DNA from: Chondrus crispus
Lineage: Eukaryota > Rhodophyta > Florideophyceae > Gigartinales > Gigartinaceae
DNA: 64,000 nt
Direction of reading: 5' to 3'
Assembly (NCBI RefSeq): GCF_000350225.1
Contig: NW_005178983.1
Coordinates: 248,001 to 312,000 of the forward strand
Positions 30,685-41,222 of the stretch are shown here, in pieces (the first letter of the stretch is position 1; each line of letters begins with the position of its first letter). Below the pieces are notes generated by a model, which was not told the origin of the DNA, ran no database searches, and saw only the letters and a program-made list of their open reading frames with translations. The translations under genes were made by a program, and so were the position numbers.

Positions 30685-32970
30685 ATGTCGACCAGCGCAC
30701 CCGGGGACGTCGGTCCCGGGGCGAGCAGAGTCGGATCGGCAAGGGCGTCGAGGATCCCGCGAGGTCCTCGCACCTGGAGCCAGGCCAATACGGCCACGGA
30801 TGCCGAAGGTCAAGAAATCCCGACGGGGATTGAAGCCGACAAGGATAATCTATCCTACAGGTTCGAGAAGATGGGCGAGGAAATTCGCCAAGAGATGACG
30901 AAAAATCTCGAGGCTGAATTAGCCCTCGTCCGGAAGCAACTGGAGTTGCAAGCATCCGAGTTCCACGCCGCTTTAGGAGAACTATCGGCTCGAGTGGATC
31001 TCGTCGAGAAGGACCGAGGTGAGGCAACTGACGGTCTGGAGCCGGAGGTCCTAGCTTCGTCGAGAAGTTCAGTCAAGGACGCAAGGCGAGACGCAAATCA
31101 AGCTTTGGAGTCCTTAGGTAAATTTAGAAGCAGTATCGACGACAGGTTCGACCGCGCCGCTCATCGTCTCAAGGACCTCGAACAGGTCGCCGGGCAAGAG
31201 CCGCTCCCAATGTGTCGAGAAGGCGACCGTCGATCGAAGAAGGACAACGCCGCGGTACAGCGGAGTTCCAAGTCGAAGACTTCGAAGAAGAGTCTGCGAA
31301 GCAGGAGCAAGAGTCACTGTAGTGACGAGCCGGAGGACCAAGACTCAATGACCGAGTCGAATGGCCTTTCCGAAGATGGTGACGACGGCTTGTCGAACCA
31401 TGCCAGCGATTCCGAACAGCGTTCAGAGGAAGGGAAAGGAATTTCGCGGGGCAAGAAAATTACCTCCAGACGGGGCGGGATAACTTCGTCCGCCTCGCGG
31501 AGAGACAAGGACGCGGAGCTCGAAGATGTCGCAACGCGGCGCGGGCCGCGATGGGAGGAGTTGGAGGAGCTGAATCCGACCAACTACCTCTTCAAGAAAT
31601 TACTTTCGTACCGAACGTACCGTTTGCGGAACCCACAGATATATTTGTCAAGTTCCCGGCGGACCGCCGTGCGAAAAATCAGGAGAGATATTCCGCCTAA
31701 GGTGAAGAAGGACAACACATTCACAAGTGAGGACGGAGTCCTTGTGTTGGATTTTTTGGCAAAATTAGTTCAAGAGTTCGATACTCAAGAAATGAACGAG
31801 GGGCAAGCGATCCGCTTGTTGCCTGAATTTCTAAGTGGCGTAGCCTTGAGACAGAACACTTCGGTGTCTCAGACGGCCGGGTCCCATCATGGAAAGGTGT
31901 CCGTTTGGCCGGAGGCCGTACAGTGGTTGTTAAGGAGTTTCGCAACCGACGAGGCGATTCCTCAAGCCGTGCTCGCATTGCGAGAGGTTCAGCAAAGACC
32001 GTCTGAAGACGAGATGGAATTCTATATCCGTCTGACGGACGCGAGCAATCGATGTGGAAACGTATATTCGATGGAAGAACAAATGACGATGTTTATTGAA
32101 GGACTCGATTCGAGTATCAAGCCGATGGTATCTCAATACCGACAAGACAATCGGGACGTTTCGTTTTTGAGACTAGTTAATTACGCGAAGGCGCATCGCT
32201 CGGCGAGCCGCGCTAAGGACAAGAAGACCAAGAAGGTCACGATTCAGACGCCGTCGACGATCAGGGCGGGTAAGAAGCCGAGGGCTTCTTATCCTGGTCG
32301 CAAAAGTCACGCCGCCGTCCATTTGGCCGAGTCCATTACCGCGTCCGATGAGCGCGGTGCGCACGGAGACAGCGAAAGTCAGTACGAAGGAGCATTGGTA
32401 GCCGAAGGCAATTTTATTGAGCCATCGGAGGGCTACGGACACGAGGACTACGGGGTAAGCGGGTCGTCAACTCTACCGACGCCCACCTACACGACGGAGT
32501 CGTTTTCAGAGCCCACAGATCCCGTGATGACGTTCCGGGGGCGCGGCCACACGCCGGCGCCGCGCATTCCGATGGAGGACAAGGGTACGACATTTCGAAG
32601 GCCAGGCTGGATGGGGAGGCCGCAACATCAAGGAAGGCCGCCGGCCCGTGGAGGACCTCGGCCGCAATATCCCGTCAAGAAGCACGGATTGGTGTGCTAT
32701 CATTGTTATAAAAAGGGGCACGCCGCACCAACGTGCATATTTTCCCTCCGGGAAATGCATCGAGTTTTGGAAAATTATGAGGCGTTGTCTCTGATGGAGA
32801 GGTTAGGAATATCATCGACGAGCTACCTGAGGGTCAAGAATTGGTTCGATTCGCAGACGGCAAGCACGCCGAACGCTTCAACGCCGAGGCCGAACCAACC
32901 CTTCAGAGGGCCTGCTGCGGGGCCCGCGTCGTCGGACGTGAGAAGGGTCCCGCAGCGGCAGGAAAACTAG
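30685..32970 (+). CDS. gag of element B
   Basis: About 762 codons from ATG 30685. It has a charged N-terminal half with a coiled coil, a capsid-like helical region in the middle, and a classical zinc knuckle CYHCYKKGHAAPTC (C-x2-C-x4-H-x4-C) near 32695. Structural protein of the retroelement. Confidence 0.8.
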   Translation: MSTSAPGDVGPGASRVGSARASRIPRGPRTWSQANTATDAEGQEIPTGIEADKDNLSYRFEKMGEEIRQEMTKNLEAELALVRKQLELQASEFHAALGELSARVDLVEKDRGEATDGLEPEVLASSRSSVKDARRDANQALESLGKFRSSIDDRFDRAAHRLKDLEQVAGQEPLPMCREGDRRSKKDNAAVQRSSKSKTSKKSLRSRSKSHCSDEPEDQDSMTESNGLSEDGDDGLSNHASDSEQRSEEGKGISRGKKITSRRGGITSSASRRDKDAELEDVATRRGPRWEELEELNPTNYLFKKLLSYRTYRLRNPQIYLSSSRRTAVRKIRRDIPPKVKKDNTFTSEDGVLVLDFLAKLVQEFDTQEMNEGQAIRLLPEFLSGVALRQNTSVSQTAGSHHGKVSVWPEAVQWLLRSFATDEAIPQAVLALREVQQRPSEDEMEFYIRLTDASNRCGNVYSMEEQMTMFIEGLDSSIKPMVSQYRQDNRDVSFLRLVNYAKAHRSASRAKDKKTKKVTIQTPSTIRAGKKPRASYPGRKSHAAVHLAESITASDERGAHGDSESQYEGALVAEGNFIEPSEGYGHEDYGVSGSSTLPTPTYTTESFSEPTDPVMTFRGRGHTPAPRIPMEDKGTTFRRPGWMGRPQHQGRPPARGGPRPQYPVKKHGLVCYHCYKKGHAAPTCIFSLREMHRVLENYEALSLMERLGISSTSYLRVKNWFDSQTASTPNASTPRPNQPFRGPAAGPASSDVRRVPQRQEN

Positions 32971-33017
32971 AGAGGGGAATCTCCCGTGAGCCGTGAGAGG
33001 CACAGGGTCGACGTACT

Positions 33018-33600
33018 GTGCCCGGGGCTCATCCCCGCTCCCCGTCTCTAAAGGAAAAATTTGGCCCCGATGAGGAGGTTGATGGGTGGATGGATAAGCC
33101 CAAGGGGTCAGCTCAAGTCAAGAAAATTTTGAGCCGAGCCAGAGATCATCCGTTGGAAGAAGTTCGAAGACCCTGGTATAGGGTTAAGCGAAGGGAGTGT
33201 CCCGAGAAGATTTTGGTTCTTGCGCGAAAAAACTATAAAGTTTACGCGGACATTGGACCAACAGTTGGATTGATGAGCCGTGTGTTGTCTGTATTAGACA
33301 CCGGCGCGGGACCAAACCTTGTGCGAAGATCGAAACTCCCGGCTGGAATGGAATCTCTAGTGTCCTACGGACCGACCCAAGACATTGGCGACGCGAATAA
33401 CAGGCCACTCCAGACTCTCGGAACCATCAGGATGCCCGTGAGACTGGGACGATTTGTGGCTGCCGCCGATTTTATTGTGTGCGAAAAGCTCGCGGTACCG
33501 CTAATTCTAGGCGCGGACTACTCTGACCGGTTTGTGGAAGCAATTTATCCAAGAAGAAAACGGTTGAGTTGGCGGATTTCTCGGAGGTTCCGATAGTTAG
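33018..33600 (+). CDS. protease region of element B
   Basis: Contains the aspartic protease active-site block VLSVLDTGAGPNLV (D-T-G-A) and a following LILGADYSDRF segment typical of the protease C-terminal half. It processes the polyprotein in this family. Confidence 0.8.
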
Positions 33601-34451
33601 ACGGTTCTCGACGAGAAAAGGGAAGAAGAACCTCGTCCCGGGAGAGGACGAGAACGATGGAAAGGGGGAGCGAATTTCCCCTAAGGTGAAAGTGTTAAGA
33701 GCCACGACTATCGAGCCAGGGACGCAACGCGTCGTAGAATGCACCTCGAAGAGGGCAGGCTTGGTTGTGGTTCAGCCGTACTCGTCGTTGTACGAAAGGC
33801 ACGGGTTGACGTGCACGAATGGTGTCGTTCAGGTTGAGCCTGACAGGCCATTTCGTTTACTCGTTGCGAATTTTAGGACGTACCCTGTCAGGGTGCAAAA
33901 AGGCCAGGTGGTGGCAGAATTATTGCCGCATCCGAGAGCCGCGCTCGAGAGCAAAACCACCATAGGTGAAGTTCTCGGAATTCAAGAAAGGAAGAACGAA
34001 AATTTTCCTAATTCCACCAAGACGCCTACGGGCGAGACAAGATGCGAACCGTCGGATCAAGCGCGCGAGGACCAGCCAGAAGAACGGTCGGCAGGGCTCT
34101 CCGCGTCGGCAGCTACGAAGCCGCAACGCAGGATTGAGCCGCCACCGCCGGACGTGGAGGACCTCGACCTGAGCCACGTGCCGGAACGGCTGCGCGAGCG
34201 GTTCCGTCGGATGTTGAAGAAGTATTCAAGGATGTGGGATGGGACGCTTGGTGAAATTAATACCACAGTCCATCGGATCGAGTTGATCCCCGAGACTCGT
34301 CCCATCGCACAAGCCCCATATCGCGACGGGCCTAAAGCCCGCGAAGTAGAAGATGCAGAGGTGCAGAAGATGTTGGAGGCAGGAGTGATAGAACCAGCAC
34401 AGTCAGAATGGGCGTCGCCCGTGTTGTTGGTGCCCAAGCCGGACGGGTCAA
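33601..34451 (+). CDS. pol linker and RT entry of element B, left of the inserted transposon
   Basis: Variable linker rich in charged residues, then the pre-RT segment (GEINTTVHRIELIPETRPIA) and the RT entry WASPVLLVPKPDGS. The DNA transposon P starts directly after this. Confidence 0.75.
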
Positions 34452-34481
34452 CGTCTGTATTTCTGATAGTCTAAACTTTCC
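34452..34481 (+). repeat. left terminal inverted repeat of P
   Basis: CGTCTGTATTTCTGAT followed by TCTAAA and TTTCC blocks. It pairs with 49247-49276 in inverse orientation with few mismatches. Confidence 0.85.
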
Positions 34482-34960
34482 CATACGAAGCCCATGCAAA
34501 ACCAATGCATGCATGACGATTTACCCATACTTGCACGAGCAGAAATTTCCCAAGTGTTTCCTATGCGGAGAAATGCGCCATGATTGCGTGGACGTGCATG
34601 GCCTGGTTCATGGGCTTGCATTGGTAATTTGCATGGGCTTCCATGGGTTTGCATTGGCCATGTGCATGGGATTGCATTGGGAATCTGCATGGGCTTGCAT
34701 GGGATTTTCCATGGGCTTGCATTGGATACCTGTATGGGCTTGCATGGGATTTTGCATGGGATCGCATTGGGAATGTGCATGGGCTTGGAAGGGATTTTTG
34801 CACGGGTTTGCGGTGGCCATCTGCATAGGCTTGCATTGGCCATATACATGGCATTGCATGGGCTTTCTGCATGTACTTGATTTGGCTATTTGCATGGGCT
34901 TGCATTGACCTTTGCATAGGCTTGCATGGGTCTACTGGGCGGTTTTCTTTCGCTCTAGCC
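34482..34960 (+). repeat. left subterminal array of P
   Basis: About 25-30-bp imperfect tandem units on the theme GCATGGGCTTGCATTGG, some twenty copies. The spacing keeps several frames open on both strands, giving C-M-G-L-H-W type repetitive peptides that should not be read as a gene. Arrays like this in CACTA elements bind the element's own proteins. Confidence 0.8.
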
Positions 34961-34970
34961 GTACAGGTTT

Positions 34971-35009
34971 CCTCCTTTAGTTTATGCTACGAGCATAAAC
35001 TAAAGGAGG
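34971..35009. repeat. perfect hairpin, 18-bp arms, 3-nt loop
   Basis: Arms CCTCCTTTAGTTTATGCT and its exact inverse complement are separated by ACG. It lies at the inner edge of the left subterminal array of P. Confidence 0.9.
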
Positions 35010-36559
35010 AGACTTGCATAGTTTACAACATTACAATACAAGACCCGAACGTCGAGGCAAATCTTTTCGCGCTTGCAGCTGCTGGGGATAGTGGCGGTCG
35101 CGAGTGGAGCCCGCGGCCCGCTCCGTACACTTTTTTGGCAGGCGGTGTCGTGTGCTTCTGGCTATGGAGCGCCGTTCGCGGTCTCTCGCAAAGCGCTAAG
35201 AGTGGCCGGCCGGAGCGGGGCCGGACAGCTGTGGGCGGCATCATGCACTATAATGGTGCACGGCGCATCCCAAGATCGTTCCAATGCTGACATGCTAGTG
35301 GCGCACCAGCAAAGCCTTTGTTGCGTCAAGTCAAGTCGAATTGAACTATTGAGTCGGAGAAACTTTGTTCGTGCCTTCCATGACTCCCTGCGTCGGCCAC
35401 GAAGACACTCCATGGAGTGTCTTCGTGGCCGACAACTGTGCACAGTTGTAGCAGCAGGGGGCTACGCGAAATGCAAAGCAAACATCAAATCGCGAAAATT
35501 TCGACGAACATAAAACTTCCTTGTGGTTGTCGATAGGCGTACTAAAAGAGTCAGTAAAGAGTAGAGTACACTTGTGAGACGTGCAAAGAGTCCGCCAGAT
35601 GGAGACCTCACTTACCTTTCATCCAGTACGCAGTCCAGCAGACACACAATCGTGTCTTCCTCACCGTGACGGTTGCAAGCAGTGCATGACTAAATGAGAT
35701 TGTGTTCACACACTGGCAGTCTGTCAGCAAGGACCTGGGCCGACGCCGTAAGTTGAACAAAGACTCTCTCGTAGTGGAAAGATCGATTTGTACGTACCGT
35801 GAGTTGTAACAACTGGCTATGCATTCTGAGAACGAAACACCAAACTTCGTGAGTCTCACACTTTAGCATTGACTGTTAGCAAGGAAACATATGTATTCAG
35901 CATAATGAAAGCACTTGATCGCTAAAGCAATTTTGAAATGAATGCTGCGAGAGTACGGGAGAGTCCGCTTCGAGTCATCTAGATTGTAGCATAGCAGCTC
36001 GAACCATGTGTAGATATCCTAACTCCAAGTCCATAGCATAATCAAATGCCTCAACGTCCGGGGGCGCTGGATAGCTGATTCCACTTGCAGTGGCCAGTCG
36101 ACGGAGCGTCGCAGGATTGCACAGCCTGATACACACTAACTTGATATGTTTTGTTGTGCGCCTCTACGCCACGTACACGGCCGTCTATTACACAGCTGAG
36201 CGTGTAGCGTAGAGGCGCGAAAGAGACTGCATCCAATGCAGCCTTATTGGGCTTGGTAGTGCCTCACGGACGGTTTGTTCGTATCGTACGAACACTGACG
36301 TCCGAGTACCTGTTCGTCTCTGTATGCTTGGCGAAGTCGCTTCAGGGGCCCATGCGTCATCCCCACAAGCCAAAAGCGTAAACCGATCGCGCTGGCACTA
36401 GGGCTGTCGGCCGTGCAACGCAAAGCTCGCGTGGGATGGCTGTGCAACGCAAAGCTCGCGTGGGATGGCGACCAGCCGCCGGGCGATTTCAATAATACCC
36501 TTGAATGAAATCATTTTCGGCAGATTACTGGGCCAATCAAAAGGCACCCCTCCCACGTT
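35010..36559. other. 5' non-coding segment of P
   Basis: No gene is recognised. It contains a perfect 42-bp palindrome (35392-35433), a 14-bp palindrome AACTGTGCACAGTT right after it, and a 29-bp tandem duplication at 36413-36470 (GTGCAACGCAAAGCTCGCGT). It probably includes the transposase promoter. Confidence 0.5.
35392..35433. repeat. perfect 42-bp palindrome
   Basis: GTCGGCCACGAAGACACTCC followed, from the centre at 35412/35413, by its exact inverse complement with no loop. Confidence 0.9.
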
Positions 36560-39500
36560 ATGGACCTCAAGCAGATCATGATGCTCTTGCTCAGTTTTTG
36601 TGCCACTCACCGGCAAGCCCATGTGGAAGAGCATCAACAGCAGGGCCAGCTTCTTCACGAAACTTGTGCCTGCGCCATGCACCACGTTTCTGTTTGTTGC
36701 CCGTACTGCAGAGAAAGTTTCCCAAGGCAGGCCTACCTAGGAGCCCACAAGAAAAAATGCAAGCAGGCAGCAGTAGATGAAGCTGAGGCACAAGAGGCTG
36801 ACGCTTCTGACTCACCGCCACCCGTGAAGTCTCGTCGTTTGCGTGGGAGCTTCCAACTCACCGGTCGTGCCTTGCAAGAGCGGTATGAGGATAGGATCCG
36901 ACTGGCAGCGCAAGATTCGAATGTTATCCTGCCAGCCGCCGGCCTTAGCAAAACGTTTTCGCCCCATTTCGCACTGGATGCAACAGGGCAGGATGAACAA
37001 CCGGAAGAGGCAACCGCAGCTGATACGTCAGGTGTAGAGGAGTCGCGAGCTGAGGATGCGACGAAGGAAGAGGTGTTTCACGCACTGCGAAATGTGGTGC
37101 TAGAGATCGGCGACAAAGGTGGTGATCGACAGGCGAACACAATCATCAATCTCCTCCAACATCAGTCATTTGATGCAAGCTTACTCAGGATCGGCTTCGA
37201 ATCTATTCAGGAAATGCGCCAGAAAGCAGAAGAGGACGCTAAATGCTGGCTCGCGGATCTGAACTTCAAGCAGCAGACCATCTACGACCCCAAGAACTGC
37301 AACGTGTATGGTTCCGCTCGCCAGTCGATTCTCTCAAGCGCCAATTTGCAAAAGCTCAGTCACACCAGCTCTTCTTCGATCCATTCATAGAAACGAACCG
37401 CGCCAATGTAAGAGTTTACAATCACACGATGGGCTGCGCTCTTATAGAAAACGTGGTTCCTCTGATAAAGGACTTCATCATCAGTGGCGATGGCGGTGGA
37501 TTCTGGATTGATAATTACAGCTTCGTCGGAGCGATTCAAGCTTACTCAGACAAATCGTGCCAGACTTTGAAAGTCGGATCTCACTCCTTCCTGCCTTTCC
37601 ATATCTGCTCTCTGAACATGACTCAGACGATCCGACAGGAGCTCATCTCCAACGGCGACACTATCGTTGCGTACTTTCCAGTTGAATTCGTGCGGGCTGC
37701 AATTAATGTTACCAACTCTACCGGCGATGACGAGGAATATTGGTGCTGCGAGGAAGAGGAACAGACTTTTGTAATGCCAGAAAGAGTTTCAGTCCAAGAG
37801 CGGCGATTATCGAAGAGCCGTGTATTTCAGGCATCAATCAAGGAGGCCTTGCTTCCGCTTTGGGATGTATCGCGCACTGGAATAGTCGTAGCAGATGGAG
37901 AGGGAAATGTCCGAAAATGCCACCCTGTTCTAGCCTCATATGCTGCGGATATGCCCGAAGCATCGGACGTGGGGGGCACGGTGCACGGGCACTGCCCTCG
38001 GGGGTACACTGCGAAGCTCGATCTTGCCTCGGAAGAGCCTTGCATTCCACGTAATATCTTGGACACTGTGCAGCGATTGAATAAGTTCGAAGTCGCTGAG
38101 CAGGCTTGTGATACGGCGAGAAAGAAGTCTCTACAAGAAAACATGAGACTGGTAGGCGTGACGACGGTTCGCCCTGCCCTTTTGAAGTGGCCGTTCATGG
38201 ATCTAATCGAAGAACTGGCACTGCCGAGACTGCTGCGTTTTGAAACATTGCATAATTTTTTCCTGGGTTTATCGCGGACTCTTAAGGTCTGTGCGAGCGA
38301 AATGTTGAAAGATCCATTGCTAAGCACGACAGAGCTGCTGAATTCCAAAGGAGGTCCAAGAAAGCTCAAGTCGGCTAGAGTCGACGTATTGAAAAGATGT
38401 AACGCGTTTCTAAAGCGTATTCAGGCAGAATCGCCCTGCGTGGGGCTTAAGTTTGATTTCACGAAGTCCGGGACAAACGATGAGCTCTCTGGGTTCTTCA
38501 CATCAACAGGGATAGTTGCCATGCTTGAGGCCAAAGACCTCGCCGGCATTGATCAAGTCATGCCATTCGTCTTTGCTCTGTTGGACAGGCTTTGTGGCAC
38601 TATTAATAAGTCTCCTTTGACGACTGTTTGCGTCCTTTATCAAGAACTGGTGGCTACAGCTACCTCCCGATTCTCGGAGCCTGGCTTCACCGCAGTTGAG
38701 CTCGACGCGCTCGCCGACCAGATCTCAAATTTCCAGGACAAAGCAATCGAGGTGTTTGGCAAGTACCAGGCAAGTGGTATGGCACTTCCGAAATTCCATG
38801 CTCTTCGACACCTTGTCTCAGACATCAAGATGTGTGGGAGCTTATCAAACTACAGCGCGGACTCGTACGAGGCAAGCCACAAACTGTTTAAGACAGCATA
38901 TGACAAGACTTCGAAACGCAAAGACACCAGGCAGGAAGAGGCAATGCGGCGCTTGGTGCTTGCTCAAGGAGCTCAAGAGACCAGTGCGAGGTCGATGAGC
39001 ACCCGGATGCTTCCGCTCAGGGAGGAAGTCATCGCCAAGCTAATGGGTAAGCGCAGAAGGACGGAATCACTCACAAAGATCAAACAGGAGATAGTGCGTG
39101 AGGACGCTGCAGGCTTGTCTGGTGGGGGCGACATAATGATGTGGGCACAGATTCATGCACATGCAGGTTCATGCGGCAGCCTTCTCCAGCACTCAGGCGA
39201 GCTAGGACCCAACATTGCGGTGCAAGAACTTTGCGAAGATGTCGGAGGTCCCGGACGTTTGCAGTGGTATGTTGATTCAATCCAAGAGCAGCACAGGCCA
39301 CCGGCTGACTCTGTTGTGCGAAGACCCGCTACTGCATCTGTTGCTGGCCTCCCGTGCCCAACGTTAAAGGGCTGTGAGGCGCCTGAGAGCGGCGCTGGCG
39401 ACTTTGAGATTTTAACTATGGACAATGGAGACAGAGAGATGCAGCGTGCCGTCTCGTCACACAGCTACTACAGCAGCAAAGTAGCGAGACAGGATAATGT

Positions 39501-40038
39501 CATGATTGAGGAGAGTGGCGACGATCCGACGGGAGGCACAGGCGGAATTGTGCCTCGAAAGGTCTACATTGCGAAAGTACTGGCTTTTATAGCTATCAAA
39601 ATCCCGCGACGGGGTCACCTCCTGGCTGAGGCATCTGTGAAGAGAGATGACATCGAGATTTGTTTCATTCGGTACTACGATCGTGTTCACGGGGACGAAA
39701 TCGATGCCGTTGACCGCGCCTTGAACTGCGTGAAACTTCGTTGGGCTGTGAGGGGAGAAGATGAAACTGTTTCTCCAGGAGCACCTGCGTGCGAAGCTGA
39801 AACGTCTACGGAAATGACAGATCTCGCTTACATTGATGTGCAATATGTCGGCTCAATCCGCGGCTTGATTCACGTCGTTCGTTGCGATGATGAGTTGAGA
39901 GGCACGAGGTCGCAACCATCCCTCATCCGCAGTGGATGGGAGACGCATCGATTCTACATCAACCGATTTAAGCAGCCAATGCGTAAGATGAGGTACTCCA
40001 CTGCAGACCAGCATGATCACAGACCTCACGACCCGTAA
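36560..40038 (+). CDS. Plavaka-like transposase of P (zinc finger plus DDE core)
   Basis: Starts at ATG 36560. Residues about 46-68 form a C2HC zinc finger, CPYCRESFPRQAYLGAHKKK plus a final Cys. The core, in the frame open to 40038, has blocks matching fungal Plavaka transposases: AYSDKSCQTLKVGSHSFLP, TIVAYFPVEF, HPVLASYAADMPEA then VHGHCP, a helical LRFETLHNFFLGLSR, and SADSYEASHKLFKTAYDKTS. The D in SDK, the D in ADMPE and the E in YEASHK are the likely DDE residues. The C-terminal 250 residues include a VYIAKVLAFIAIKI segment that may be an SH3/BAH-like barrel. The zinc-finger part and the core lie in different frames, switching within 37243-37390; a very short intron or a one-base shift could explain this. 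Confidence 0.75.
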
Positions 40039-41222
40039 TGCTCCTTCTACTTAATCGCAGCCTTAGCACTGCAATCGGAACCGCTGGGACAACTCTGAGA
40101 ATACGGACCGCTCGTCAAAATCTTGAAAAGACACTGACTGAGTCAATCGAGACAAAGAGCGTCCCACAATGTCGATCGTGATAAAGTGTTTTCATGCCTC
40201 CCCGCTCAAGAGAGCTGATGTAATCAGGATGCACGATTCTTCAGAAAGCAAAATGCCTGGCAGTTGCAAAAATCATACACACATGCACCTGCGTACACGT
40301 GAGCTGCGATAAACATTTGCCCAACTGTCCTCAAGCTGCACACACAATCCCATTCCCGATAGCATTGCCCTTCTCGCTGTGACGTTCTACGCAATAACAA
40401 ATGTACCACTTGTAGAAGCTCGGTCAACATCGCTCCGCGGCACATCCACAGAAGCCTCAACAAACCATTCCCGATGCCTGCATCGCCTCCCTCCTTCTTT
40501 GGTCTTACTCAGCGCCAGCAAACCATGGCCCCCACGCACCCCTCCTCTCTCTCCCCTTCCTGAAACGCATCATGTCTGGTCTCCCCAATCGCAGCGACAA
40601 ACCCCGAAACCCCCCCGCTCCACACTCATCCTACTGTTGCTTGGTACAGTACTATCACTCGTGCCAGATGCGAAATGCTACCAGTATACACACGCCCTCA
40701 ATTCCTCTAGATCAGCGCCGCATGTATTTCTCCCGTCTTTCTCGACCCACACGTCGCGCCTGGACGCCACCCGATAGACTCGCAGGAAAAATTGGAAGGC
40801 TGAAAAAGTTGTTGTCTCTATCCCGCATGTGAACCGGGCGAACTTGGATCGCATTCACCCAGCGCCGTCGCGCAGCTCTTTGTAGGCTTGTCTCTCCTTC
40901 CTCTGACGTGCCGACGCGCTCGTCGCGTGCGGCAATGGTCGTCGACTACAGAAGGGCTTCAAATAAAACGTTCAACTTTACTAGCGTAAATTTGACTATA
41001 ATGTTTCGCAATTAAACTATCGCTACATAATTCTGTAACGGTCATGAGCAATTTACTCCAGCAAAAATTTACTGCCGGCGTAAAGCTTGAGGTAGTGCCT
41101 CAGGCAGGCGCAATTTTCTGCGGTGGAGTAGTCTGGCGAGGACGAGTACGTACGCAGCTTCGCCAATCCTCCTGAGGTCTGAACCTCAGGTCCGTCGGCG
41201 CACCACTGTTTCGGCCTGCCTG
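40039..41222. other. spacer between transposase and accessory gene of P
   Basis: No gene is recognised. It has a C-rich stretch near 40540-40620 and an AT-rich stretch near 40960-41040, consistent with 3' and 5' flanks of the two genes. Confidence 0.5.

Noticed and set aside
34408-34908. Long frames with repeating C-M-G-L-H-W peptide
   Set aside because: Produced by the GCATGGGCTTGCATTGG subterminal array; several frames on both strands are open for the same reason.
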